Positions 10,152 to 19,361 of a DNA stretch of 64,000 bases are shown here, in pieces. The DNA is from Chloroflexus sp. Y-396-1 (GTDB taxonomy: Bacteria; Chloroflexota; Chloroflexia; Chloroflexales; Chloroflexaceae), in contig NZ_KI911784.1 of NCBI RefSeq assembly GCF_000516515.1, positions 4,440,633 through 4,504,632 on the forward strand, given 5' to 3'. The stretch's first letter is position 1. Every line of letters begins with the position of its first letter. The notes under the pieces are model-generated. The model made no database searches, had not been told where the DNA came from, and saw only the letters and a list, made by a program, of their open reading frames with translations. The position numbers and the translations under genes were made by a program.

Positions 10152-10580
10152 CTAGCGGCTAAACAGTGTTTGTGCTATACGCACAATTGCCCGTAACCGA
10201 GGGCGTTGCAGTCGCTCAAGCGCTTCGGCGAGTGGTACCCATTCCACGGCAACAATCTGCTCTCGACCACCCATCGGTCGTGCACGACCTTTGATTGCGT
10301 GGAGTAAGTAGTAGTCAACGATTTTGCGCTGTTCGTCACGCGGCCCATGAATGATGTAGTCGATACTACCAAGCATATCAACAACTTCAGCAGTGACATG
10401 GGTCTCTTCACGTACTTCACGCACAATAGCGTCAATCGCAGATTCCCTGCCCTTGATCTTTCCTTTCGGAAGTGACCAAAAACCTTTATGTTTGCGGATG
10501 AGTACAATCTCAATTGTATGATCGGCCTGAACGCGATACACTACTGCGCCTACACCGTAGATTGGCTTTTGGCTGTTCAT
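10152..10580 (-). CDS. NUDIX hydrolase
   Basis: 142 aa from the ATG at 10580. The frame stays open upstream to 10745, but that would run through the hisS terminator, so the shorter start (AGAGGT just before ATG; an alternative ATG lies at 10595) is preferred. The Nudix box is complete at residues 40-62 (Gly40, Glu46, then REVREETHV), except that the usual Gly before the last position is His61. FWSLPKGK before the box is typical of Ap4A/diphosphoinositol-type enzymes and of small housekeeping NUDIX proteins. It hydrolyses nucleoside-diphosphate-linked substrates; which one cannot be told. It lies downstream of hisS, separated from it by a terminator. Confidence 0.85.
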   Translation of the reverse strand: MNSQKPIYGVGAVVYRVQADHTIEIVLIRKHKGFWSLPKGKIKGRESAIDAIVREVREETHVTAEVVDMLGSIDYIIHGPRDEQRKIVDYYLLHAIKGRARPMGGREQIVAVEWVPLAEALERLQRPRLRAIVRIAQTLFSR

Positions 10581-10707
10581 ACCTCTGCGCACCATCAACG
10601 AGTGGCTATTGTCGATAGAGAGTAAATCTACATTATATTGCGTTTGGGCAATGCTGGCAGATTGTGGCAAGGGCTTTTTGGAATGGGTTCTCAACTGTAA
10701 CAGAAAA

Positions 10708-10730
10708 GGGCGGGTCATAAGAACCCGCCC
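10708..10730 (-). terminator. Intrinsic terminator of hisS
   Basis: 8-bp GC stem GGGCGGGT / ACCCGCCC with a 7-nt loop. Read leftward it is followed by TTTTC. It sits 26 bp past the hisS stop codon. Confidence 0.85.
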
Positions 10731-10755
10731 ATCTTTGGTGAACACACGCCCAGCA

Positions 10756-12072
10756 TTACTTCCCTTCGTTCAACGCCTCGGCAAGCAGACTAACGGCAGC
10801 AGCACGCGGTAGTGAACGTTGTTCACCGCGCTGTAGATCTTTCACCACAACCTCACCACGTGCCAGCTCATCGGGGCCGAGCACTAGTGCAAAGCGTACT
10901 CCACGACGGTCAGCTTCCTTGAACTGCTTACCGATGTTCCCTGGTTCAAGCGCAATGACCGTATTAATCCCGGCGGCGCGTAGTTCTGCCGCCAGGGCCA
11001 GACTGTCGGCAACCTGATCGACACTAAACAACGTGACAAATGCGAACGCAGTGGTGCGCGGACGCGGGCCGAGATTTAGCTCGAGCATCACATCGTGGAG
11101 CCGATCAATGCCGAAGGCAAGCCCAACCGTCGGAATCTGCCGACCGGCGAACAGCCCGATTAGATCGTCGTAACGCCCACCGCCAAGGAGTGAACCTTCG
11201 GGCCAGTGCGGTGTGATTGCTTCAAAGACAACGCCAGTGTAGTACGAAAGACCACGCGCCAGACGGGGGGCAACGCGATACTGATCAGGAGGAACTCCCA
11301 TTGCTGTCAGACCGGCCAACACAGCGCGCAGGTTGGCAATAGCCGCAGTGGCCCGCTCATCGTCGGCGAGTTGTTGGCTCAGCGCATGCAGCACTTCGTC
11401 TGGTGTACCATCGATTTGTACCAACTCCAGGATGTGGTCGGCAGCCGCAGGGGTAATACCCGATTTGAGCAATTCGGTGCGCACACCATCTGGACCGATC
11501 TTGTCAAATTTGTCGATAGCTCGATAGACACCACCCGCAGCCTCTTCTGATAGTCCACTGACGCGGGCTATACCGCCGATAATCTGACGATGATTGAGCA
11601 AGGTTACAAAACCAGGAAAGCCAAGCGCAGCTAGTGCTTCACACAGGATAGCGATGATCTCGGCGTCGGCAAGTGGAGAGGAACTACCAACAATATCGAG
11701 ATCGAACTGATAAAACTCACGGTAACGTCCACGCGCTGGCCGTTCGCCGCGATAACTCGGTCCATACGCATAGCGCCGCCACGGGAACGATAATTGACCG
11801 GCGTACTGAGCTGTCACTCGTGCCAGGGGGACAGTTTGATCGTAGCGCAGTGCTAGACGCCGCCCGCCATGATCCTCGAAGCGATAAATCAGCTTCTCAT
11901 CGTCTCCTAACTTGCCTTCCAGCGTCTCGGCGTATTCGATAATTGGAGTTTGTAGGGGTTCAAACCCATGATTTTCACTAATGCGCGTTAATGTGTTGAC
12001 AATATATTGCCGCAGCATCATATCTGACGGCAAATGATCGCGCATTCCTTTCACATTTTGAATTGGCGCCAT
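10756..12072 (-). CDS. hisS: Histidyl-tRNA synthetase
   Basis: 438 aa class II synthetase charging tRNA-His. N-terminal VKGMRDHLPSD is the family hallmark. Motif 2 region: GPSYRGERPARGRYREFYQFD, including the class II Arg that binds ATP. The His-specific loop is ARGLSYYTGVVFE, and motif 3 is GLAFGIDRL. The anticodon-binding domain occupies the last ~100 residues (FVTLFSVDQVADSLALAAEL onward). The length is normal. It follows rlmN with a 36-bp gap on the same strand, so the two are probably co-transcribed; a terminator follows. Confidence 0.96.
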   Translation of the reverse strand: MAPIQNVKGMRDHLPSDMMLRQYIVNTLTRISENHGFEPLQTPIIEYAETLEGKLGDDEKLIYRFEDHGGRRLALRYDQTVPLARVTAQYAGQLSFPWRRYAYGPSYRGERPARGRYREFYQFDLDIVGSSSPLADAEIIAILCEALAALGFPGFVTLLNHRQIIGGIARVSGLSEEAAGGVYRAIDKFDKIGPDGVRTELLKSGITPAAADHILELVQIDGTPDEVLHALSQQLADDERATAAIANLRAVLAGLTAMGVPPDQYRVAPRLARGLSYYTGVVFEAITPHWPEGSLLGGGRYDDLIGLFAGRQIPTVGLAFGIDRLHDVMLELNLGPRPRTTAFAFVTLFSVDQVADSLALAAELRAAGINTVIALEPGNIGKQFKEADRRGVRFALVLGPDELARGEVVVKDLQRGEQRSLPRAAAVSLLAEALNEGK

Positions 12073-12108
12073 AAGAATTCTCGTCTGAGTCTAGCGATAA
12101 CTATACTT

Positions 12109-13218
12109 TCAGGTTCCATTCCCAACAGCACTGAGCGGTATGCTCTGACGCCCAGCTAACTGACCACAAGCCGCAGCAATTTCTACACCGCGTTCAACCC
12201 GCACCGTGCAAGGAATACCGTAATCGGTCAAAATCTGCTGAAAGGTGGTAACCTGTTCCCACTCCGAGCGACCAAGGGGGGTACCAGGGACTGGATTCCA
12301 GGGGATCAGGTTGACGTGGAAGAGTAGCGGGCCACGCGGTGCCGAGCGCCGGAGCAGGCGGGCGAGGGCAATTGCCTGATGAGGGTGATCATTTTTTCCT
12401 TGGAGCAGCACATATTCAAACGAGACACGCCGACGGGTTTTGGCAATGTAGTGGCGTGTTGCTGCCATTAAGTCGGCAATCGGATAGCGCCGATTGACCG
12501 GCATCAGTTCGCTGCGCAGCGCATCGTCAGGTGCGTGCAACGAGATCGCCAGATTGATTGGTAAACGCTCTTCGGCCAGGCGCTCGATCCCCTTCACCAA
12601 TCCCACCGTAGAGACCGTCATACTCCGGGCGCCAAGGTTGAAGCCCTGCGGATCATGGAGCCGCTCAACCGCTTGCCACCAGCGGTCGTAATTGGCAAAG
12701 GGTTCGCCCATCCCCATGAAGACGAGGTTGCTAACACGCCCGGTTTGCCCAGCCATACCCATTGCGCGTAGTTCTTGCGACGCCCAAATTGCCTGCGCCA
12801 CGATCTCGCCACTGCTGAGATTGCGTAACAATCCCAATTGGCCGGTAGCGCAAAAGACACAGCCCATTCCACAACCAGCCTGGGTCGAGACACAGACCGT
12901 CGAGCGGTCGGGGTACACCATCAGGACTGTTTCAACCACTGCACCATCCGGCAGCCGGAAGAGCGCCTTGCGCGTCATCCCGTTGTCACCGATCTGCACG
13001 TGCTCGCAGTGTAACGTCGAGAGTGGAATCTCGGCCAGGCGACGACGCAGGGCAAGCGGCAGATCGGTCATTTGTTCTGGATGTTGGACTAAATTGACAT
13101 ATAGATGCCGGTAAAGCTGACGGGCACGGAACGCCGGCTCGCCCCAGCTTTGCAAGAGTGCGGTCAATTCGGCCAGATTGTAATCATACAGACTGCGTTG
13201 TTCCATAGCATGATGCAT
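12109..13218 (-). CDS. rlmN: 23S rRNA (adenine2503-C2)-methyltransferase, radical SAM
   Basis: 369 aa. Dual-specificity enzyme methylating A2503 of 23S rRNA and A37 of certain tRNAs. The radical SAM cluster motif CxxxCxxC is at Cys116, Cys120, Cys123 ([15 protein letters not shown]). FMGMGEP, SLHAPDD and the late [12 protein letters not shown] are all conserved RlmN/Cfr features; the length fits RlmN. The late Cys used for methyl transfer is probably in PCTVRVERG, and the second one in AAACGQL. Two in-frame ATGs (13218 and 13206, MEQRSL) lack a clear Shine-Dalgarno, so the start is uncertain by four residues. First gene of a leftward rlmN-hisS unit. Confidence 0.95.
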   Translation of the reverse strand: MHHAMEQRSLYDYNLAELTALLQSWGEPAFRARQLYRHLYVNLVQHPEQMTDLPLALRRRLAEIPLSTLHCEHVQIGDNGMTRKALFRLPDGAVVETVLMVYPDRSTVCVSTQAGCGMGCVFCATGQLGLLRNLSSGEIVAQAIWASQELRAMGMAGQTGRVSNLVFMGMGEPFANYDRWWQAVERLHDPQGFNLGARSMTVSTVGLVKGIERLAEERLPINLAISLHAPDDALRSELMPVNRRYPIADLMAATRHYIAKTRRRVSFEYVLLQGKNDHPHQAIALARLLRRSAPRGPLLFHVNLIPWNPVPGTPLGRSEWEQVTTFQQILTDYGIPCTVRVERGVEIAAACGQLAGRQSIPLSAVGNGT

Positions 13219-13331
13219 TGTACCACGTTAGTAAGAAATTGAAACAATGACGACATTGGGTGTTGGGGAACTAACACATACGTTGAGTCGTCCTGAATAT
13301 GGTGAAAGTTGGATTGCAAGGAGTGAAAACA

Positions 13332-13715
13332 ATGTTACGTCGCGGAATCTTATTACTCATTGCCGGATTGGTTCTTCTGTTTACATCCTGTACTATGGCA
13401 ACGTCGACTCCCACCCCGCGTAGCGGTGTGGTGACGATTGAACGAGTTGAATTCGTAGTCCTTGAGTCGTACCCATTGCAGGTGCAAGCCCACATGACCG
13501 GTTACCTTGGTGATGGCTGTACGACATTTGCCGGGATCAGTCAGCAGCGTGAAGGCCATGTGATCACGATAACGGTCAAAGCAGTACATAGCGGTGCCGA
13601 GATATGTACGGCAATTGCCCCAATGCTAGATCAATCGGTCATGCTAGAAGGTTCGTTTACACCCGGCCAGTACACAGTTATCGTGAACGGAACCGCTTAC
13701 CAATTGACGGTGTAA
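13332..13715 (+). CDS. Small lipoprotein of unknown function
   Basis: About 127 aa from the ATG at 13332, which has AAGGAG 8 nt upstream (the frame also opens at 13299, less likely). The N-terminus is a lipoprotein signal: MLRRG, a hydrophobic run, then lipobox LLFTSC. After the anchor Cys comes a Thr/Pro linker (TSTPTP), then a beta-rich domain ending TAYQLTV. Two Cys in GCTTF and ICTAI may form a disulphide. Family not recognised; likely anchored on the outer face of the membrane. Monocistronic, divergent from rlmN. Confidence 0.75.
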   Translation: MLRRGILLLIAGLVLLFTSCTMATSTPTPRSGVVTIERVEFVVLESYPLQVQAHMTGYLGDGCTTFAGISQQREGHVITITVKAVHSGAEICTAIAPMLDQSVMLEGSFTPGQYTVIVNGTAYQLTV

Positions 13716-13744
13716 CACCTGTTGTAACGCCGAATATGCACCGA

Positions 13745-13773
13745 GTAGGGGCACGGCGGCGCCGTGCCCCTAC
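13745..13773. repeat. Dispersed perfect palindrome
   Basis: 14-bp arms GTAGGGGCACGGCG / CGCCGTGCCCCTAC around one base. This kind of GGGGCACGG hairpin occurs as a dispersed repeat in many Chloroflexota and cyanobacterial genomes (general knowledge). A degenerate cousin lies at about 13983-14009 (AGAGGCA...TGCCTCT). Confidence 0.7.
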
Positions 13774-14006
13774 AGATGACGTCACACCCCGTCAGGTCAT
13801 CCCCGTTGGCATCTAGCAGATCGGCCGACGGGGCCATTCTTTCCGCACCATCCTGCGGCGCGAGCGACCAATCAGTGCCCGTCGTCTCCGTAGCGCCACC
13901 GTGACGGTTGCCGTCTACCACGATCAAAGCGCCTCATCACTATGCGACGCACCCATCTCCTCTTCGCTGATGATGGGAGGTGTAGAGGCACGGTGGCGCC
14001 ATGCCT

Positions 14007-14196
14007 CTGCGGATGACGTCGCCCCCTACAGGTCATTCCATCCTACTCACCGTCGCGCAATACTGCTCGACGGTGAGTGCCTGCGGATGACGTCGCCCCC
14101 CTACAGGTCATTCCATCCCAACTCTGTGGCGATGGCTGGATTCTCGGCAGCGTTTCCGCTGCGGATGACGTCGCCCCCCTACAGGTCATTCCATCT
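14007..14196 (+). repeat. Three direct repeats of ~37 bp separated by ~37-40 bp
   Basis: Copies at 14007-14043, 14081-14118 and 14159-14196 begin CTGCGGATGACGTCGCC and end ACAGGTCATTCCATC. A diverged fourth is at about 13770. At least one intervening stretch is a hairpin (CTCACCGTCG...CGACGGTGAG). They belong to the dispersed hairpin family above, not to a CRISPR. No gene is supported between 13716 and 14477. Confidence 0.7.
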
Positions 14197-14350
14197 GCGT
14201 TCGGCGGGAGCCATATCCATCGATAGAAGGCTTCCGTCGTAATCTAACGCAAGGAATTCGGATAGCAATCCGCTCAGCGCTAGCAAACAGCACCGCCGCT
14301 CATCGGTCTCAGGTACTAGGCTAACGCTCTGAAATACTTTGAAAATCTAG

Positions 14351-14422
14351 GATCGTTATCCATATATGTGAACGATCATTTTGCTATGATCATTGCAGTG
14401 ATGTTGCAGTACTGGCAACATC
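14351..14422 (+). promoter_or_regulatory. Promoter/operator region of the regulator gene at 14478
   Basis: Two inverted repeats: GATCGTT (14351-14357) with AACGATC (14371-14377), and GATGTTGC (14400-14407) with GCAACATC (14415-14422). Between them lies an extended -10, TGCTATGAT (TATGAT 14385-14390). No good -35 is visible. The layout, palindromes around a -10 just before an HTH gene, suggests autoregulation. Confidence 0.45.
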
Positions 14423-14459
14423 GGCATGCGACACTCCGGTCGTCGCACCTAGAGATTGA

Positions 14460-14687
<228 letters not shown>

Positions 14688-14798
14688 GTTGATCAATTCT
14701 TCGCAATAGATGGCTGTGCTGTTGCCATTTTTTGAGCAGTCGCGTGCTATAACTCACATCAGGAACGAACGGTAGTGTGGAAGCAGGGAAACTGATAA

Positions 14799-15839
<1,041 letters not shown>

Positions 15840-15857
15840 CACAGAAGAAGGAATAAG

Positions 15858-15983
15858 GTGTCGGTTTTACTCTCTTTCCTACTGTTGACTGTACCGTCTG
15901 TTGGCACTAGCACGGCAGAAACGGGCTGGAAACTCACTTGCTTACGAACGCAGCGTGTCGCACGCTACCGCATCAATATGTGA
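15858..15983 (+). CDS. Possible 41-aa peptide between the WYL gene and cas8
   Basis: Starts at GTG with GAAGGAATAAG before it. The first ~12 residues are hydrophobic (LLSFLLLTVP), then a polar, Arg-rich tail. It overlaps a weak promoter (TTGACT at 15885-15890, TAGCAC at 15908-15913). It may be a leader peptide or chance; low support. Confidence 0.2.
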   Translation: MSVLLSFLLLTVPSVGTSTAETGWKLTCLRTQRVARYRINM

Positions 15984-16013
15984 GCCTGAGGTACGCAATG
16001 AGAGGACGGAAGA

Positions 16014-17504
16014 ATGAACAAGATAACCTATACCGGCCATCCATTTATTGATGTTGGTTTTGCTGCCATGACGGCCTTTGTTGGCAAACAGCGGTTTGCC
16101 GATCTCGACACGCAAGACTTGCAGCGGATCGCCGATTACATCGAAGCGAATTATGTACGACAGCCGTTGCGTAGCTTCTTGACCGTTGCCTTTACCAGTA
16201 ACGCATGGTTTGCTCAATCGGCTTTTAACCCTGACCGACCTGGACTATCGCCTGAGCAACGGGCTGAAGCGCAGCAGAAGCGCCGACACTGGGCTAAGCG
16301 CCATTTGCGACAGTGGGCGCTTGCTGTTGCCAACACCGAACCCTGCCTCTTCACCGGTTTACCGGCAGCCGGGCTTGAGTTGTCGCAGAAATTGCAACCA
16401 GGTCGGGTGGGACGGGCGCAGATGCCGTTGTTGCAGGGAGACGATGCGATCAACTTTTTCATTAACGGCGATCCCGGTTTGCCGATGGCGCCAGAGGCAA
16501 TCCTGGCTCTACAGACGATGCCGCTCGGATGTGCAAAGATTGGTGGCGGGTTGTTGGCCGTCCATTGTGATGATGAGCAGTTGACGATTGGCTTTGCAAA
16601 TCAATTTCTGCAACGTAATCTGAGCGACGTTGCAAGGGCACAGGCTGCCGGTGAGGAAAAGTTGCCCGGTTCGCTACGGAGCTTGAAAACCCTCCTGATT
16701 GAGACACTAACCGATATTCTGAATCGCCAGAGTAGGTATTCGCAACGCCGACCTGCCATCACTGCATATTACTTCAACAACGGCCAGTCGCCATTTCTCG
16801 AAATATACCATCTCCCGTTGCAGATCACCGGTTTTTTGCTGGCGGTGCAGACCCCAACCTATCGGCGAATTTGGAATGAGTTGGTGAAACGAAGCTGGCA
16901 AACGGTTGCAACGACAGGGAAACGGGGTAAGACCGCCGAATCGGCTGAACCGCGGTTTAACTACCTCTACGAAGACCTGTTTACCTTGCCAGAGCAGGCA
17001 GCTCGTTTTGTGCGTACCTATTTTCTCCGCACACCTGATCGCAGGCGGTCGGCTGATGACCCACGTCACGGCTATTCAACTTTGCGAGAGGCTGAGCTGG
17101 TTTCTTGGCCGCTGGTTGAACTTTTCGTACAGGAGGTAATGCTTATGACTGATGACCGGATAGCGATTCTGAAAGAGCTGGGCGATAAGTTGGCCGATTA
17201 CACCCGCCACCAGGGCGGCAAACGCTTCTTCCGCCAGTTCTTTACTACGCAACGGAGCAATGACTTTCTGACGTTGCTTAGCAAGACCAACATTGAATAC
17301 ACCCGTTACAAGCGTGGTACCGATACCCTGTTAGATCTCGATAGTTTTTTAGCCGTTTTTATGGAGGGTGAAGAGGTATTACGGAGTGATTGGCGACTGA
17401 TGCGCGATCTAGTGTTGATCCGTATGGTCGAGCAATTACGCGATTGGATTGCCGCGAATGAGGATGCGATTCCGACTGAGGAAGAGGTTGTGGTAAACGA
17501 CTAG
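16014..17504 (+). CDS. cas8: Type I-B Cascade large subunit, Cas8b1/Cst1-like
   Basis: 496 aa. The opening YTGHPFIDVGFAAMTAFVGK matches what I know of Cst1/Cas8a1-type proteins, and it sits immediately before cas7, where the large subunit belongs. The large subunit recognises the PAM and recruits Cas3. Cst1 proteins normally carry two CxxC pairs; here the first reads EPCLFTGLP, with one Cys replaced, and no clear second pair is seen, so the zinc finger is probably lost. A late basic region (KGKRGKTAES...) may contact crRNA or DNA. The start has GAGAGGACGGAAG before ATG. It begins a tightly spaced operon (18 bp to cas7). The subtype is assigned mainly from the neighbours (Cst2-type Cas7, Cas5t). 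Confidence 0.75.
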   Translation: MNKITYTGHPFIDVGFAAMTAFVGKQRFADLDTQDLQRIADYIEANYVRQPLRSFLTVAFTSNAWFAQSAFNPDRPGLSPEQRAEAQQKRRHWAKRHLRQWALAVANTEPCLFTGLPAAGLELSQKLQPGRVGRAQMPLLQGDDAINFFINGDPGLPMAPEAILALQTMPLGCAKIGGGLLAVHCDDEQLTIGFANQFLQRNLSDVARAQAAGEEKLPGSLRSLKTLLIETLTDILNRQSRYSQRRPAITAYYFNNGQSPFLEIYHLPLQITGFLLAVQTPTYRRIWNELVKRSWQTVATTGKRGKTAESAEPRFNYLYEDLFTLPEQAARFVRTYFLRTPDRRRSADDPRHGYSTLREAELVSWPLVELFVQEVMLMTDDRIAILKELGDKLADYTRHQGGKRFFRQFFTTQRSNDFLTLLSKTNIEYTRYKRGTDTLLDLDSFLAVFMEGEEVLRSDWRLMRDLVLIRMVEQLRDWIAANEDAIPTEEEVVVND

Positions 17505-17522
17505 AAAGGAGAGCAACGAACG

Positions 17523-18614
17523 ATGGCATTCGTGACCGGTTTACTGCTGATTGATGCTCCAGCATCGGCCCTCAACAATTTGGGCAATATTCCCGGTGAA
17601 CGGGAAGAAAATACGGTAGGTGTGAAAGTGATCTCCACCAAAGCCGGTAATTTCCCCTACGTTTCGGCGCAGGCATTCCGGTACTGGCTGCGAATGACGC
17701 TTGAACAGCGCGTACCGGAATGGCGGGCATCGCCGATTTTCCGCGAAGAGAAGATCGCCTACACCGACGCCAACCCGATCCGGTATTGGGACGATGACCT
17801 TTTCGGGTACATGCGGGCGCCTGGCAAGGCCGACACTGCCAAACGGAGTCGTGAGCAAATGAGTTCGCTTGAAGAAGCGACACCGGTGAAGGATACGGTC
17901 ACCCGCGCCTCACCATTTCGCGTTAGTACACTGGTTTCAATCGCCCCTGTCAATCCTACCAGTGATTTCGGTGTCATGGCTCGCCACGAGGGGAATCCGG
18001 TACCGCATGAACATCAATTCTACCGGACAACATTAAAAGGTCTGTTCTCACTTGATCTATGGGCTTGCGGCACCTTCTCGTACCGCAATCGTACCGGCTT
18101 CCGTAATCTCGATGAGGAACGGGTCCGCCTGATTAGTGATGTGCCTGGGGTAGAACACCTCGAAAATGAGAAATCGTATCGGTTGCCGAAAACCGAGCGG
18201 CTGGCACGGGTGAAGGCCCTCTTTACCGCTATGGCGCAGCTAGAGGGTGGGGCAAAGCAGACGTTGCACTACACTGATGTCAGTCCGGCGCTGGCGATCT
18301 TTGCCGTCACCAAAGGCGGGAACCACATGTTCCATCATACCGTTGGAGCCAATCGGGCCGGATTACCGGAGATCAAGATCGAGGCCTTGCGTGACGCATT
18401 GCGAGTTTTCGCCGATGGTATCCTCTCGCCGGTGTACGTAGGCTGGGTGAAAGGCTATCTCGACGAGGCGCGGGCCAGTTTTGAGCAGTTTATTACCGAT
18501 TACAATGCGCAGGCCTCTGCTCAGAATCTACCACCAATTCGGCTGAGCCATCCCCGTGAAGCATTCACAACCTTCGTTCAAGATTGCGATCAGCACCCTG
18601 AATGGCTGGACTAG
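17523..18614 (+). CDS. cas7: Cas7 backbone subunit, Cst2/DevR family
   Basis: 363 aa. Polymerises along the crRNA spacer as the backbone of Cascade. The N-terminus (VTGLLLIDAPASALNNLGN, then ENTVGVKVI and FPYVSAQAFRYWLR) is characteristic of the Cst2/DevR branch of Cas7 found in type I-B. The RAMP-like fold is expected; the basic YRNRTGFRNLDEERVR region probably binds RNA. Shine-Dalgarno AAAGGAG before ATG; 18 bp after cas8 and 9 bp before cas5. The length is usual for the family. Confidence 0.9.
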   Translation: MAFVTGLLLIDAPASALNNLGNIPGEREENTVGVKVISTKAGNFPYVSAQAFRYWLRMTLEQRVPEWRASPIFREEKIAYTDANPIRYWDDDLFGYMRAPGKADTAKRSREQMSSLEEATPVKDTVTRASPFRVSTLVSIAPVNPTSDFGVMARHEGNPVPHEHQFYRTTLKGLFSLDLWACGTFSYRNRTGFRNLDEERVRLISDVPGVEHLENEKSYRLPKTERLARVKALFTAMAQLEGGAKQTLHYTDVSPALAIFAVTKGGNHMFHHTVGANRAGLPEIKIEALRDALRVFADGILSPVYVGWVKGYLDEARASFEQFITDYNAQASAQNLPPIRLSHPREAFTTFVQDCDQHPEWLD

Positions 18615-18623
18615 GAGATAGAT

Positions 18624-19361
18624 ATGCAGGTGCTCAAGATCGTGCTCGAAGGCATATCAACCTCGTTCCGTTACCCTCACTTTATGCTGGGAGTACAGCC
18701 GAGCTTTCCATTGCCTCCGCCCGCGACCATCTACGGGCACATTTGTAGCGCTCTGGGTGACTGGATCGATCCGGAAGGAGTGATGTTTGCCTATCATTTC
18801 ACTGTTGCCGGTGCAGGGTACGACCTTGAGCATATCCACGTGCTCTCGGCTGCATCGGGGAAACTACCCGGTGGCGAACCCAAGGTGCTTGAAGGGAACA
18901 TCAATCCCTTCAAGCGCCATATCCTGCTCTTTCCGCGGTTAACCCTCTACCTCAACCGGCCGGAATGGATCGACGCCTTTCGTTCTCCGCGCTACCCGGT
19001 GGTCTTGGGCCGTTCACAGGATTTGGCTGCGTATACTCAGGTGGAAACAATTGAACTTCAGCGAACTGATCAGGTCTATTTTGAGCACACGCTGCTCCCG
19101 TACAGCATGGCCGCTCAGATACCGGTTGGCATTGTAACGTTGATGCCGCGCTGGATCGACTATCGCAACCGTCGGAAGCCCAACTTTGAACGCTATCTGA
19201 TGCTCACCGAACGGGTGACATCTGTACAGATGCTGCGCTTTAGTGAACAGTCTGCAAACTACTGGAGTGATCCCACAGCACCGACTGTTGATGGATTAGC
19301 GTTGGGTTTGTGGTTTCATACCTTCGTAGGAGCACCTGATGAAGCCTTCTCCATGGCCTAA
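18624..19361 (+). CDS. cas5: Cas5 (Cas5t family)
   Basis: 245 aa. Caps the crRNA 5' handle in Cascade. It shows the Cas5 N-terminal signature: VLEGISTSFRYPHFMLGVQ, then PPPATIYGHICSALGD, the classic proline-glycine motif of Cas5t. The C-terminal half is short and beta-rich. Start preceded by AGGAGATAGAT. The stop overlaps the cas3 start by 23 bp, so translation of the two is probably coupled. Because Cas5 reads the handle, it is the subunit that would notice the changing last base of the repeat in this array. Confidence 0.9.
   Translation: MQVLKIVLEGISTSFRYPHFMLGVQPSFPLPPPATIYGHICSALGDWIDPEGVMFAYHFTVAGAGYDLEHIHVLSAASGKLPGGEPKVLEGNINPFKRHILLFPRLTLYLNRPEWIDAFRSPRYPVVLGRSQDLAAYTQVETIELQRTDQVYFEHTLLPYSMAAQIPVGIVTLMPRWIDYRNRRKPNFERYLMLTERVTSVQMLRFSEQSANYWSDPTAPTVDGLALGLWFHTFVGAPDEAFSMA

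Noticed and set aside
10581-10745. Longer N-terminus of the NUDIX protein
   Set aside because: It would include the hisS terminator and lacks family resemblance.
14007-14196. A second, short CRISPR array
   Set aside because: Only three copies, unequal repeat length, and the intervals are hairpins belonging to a dispersed repeat family.
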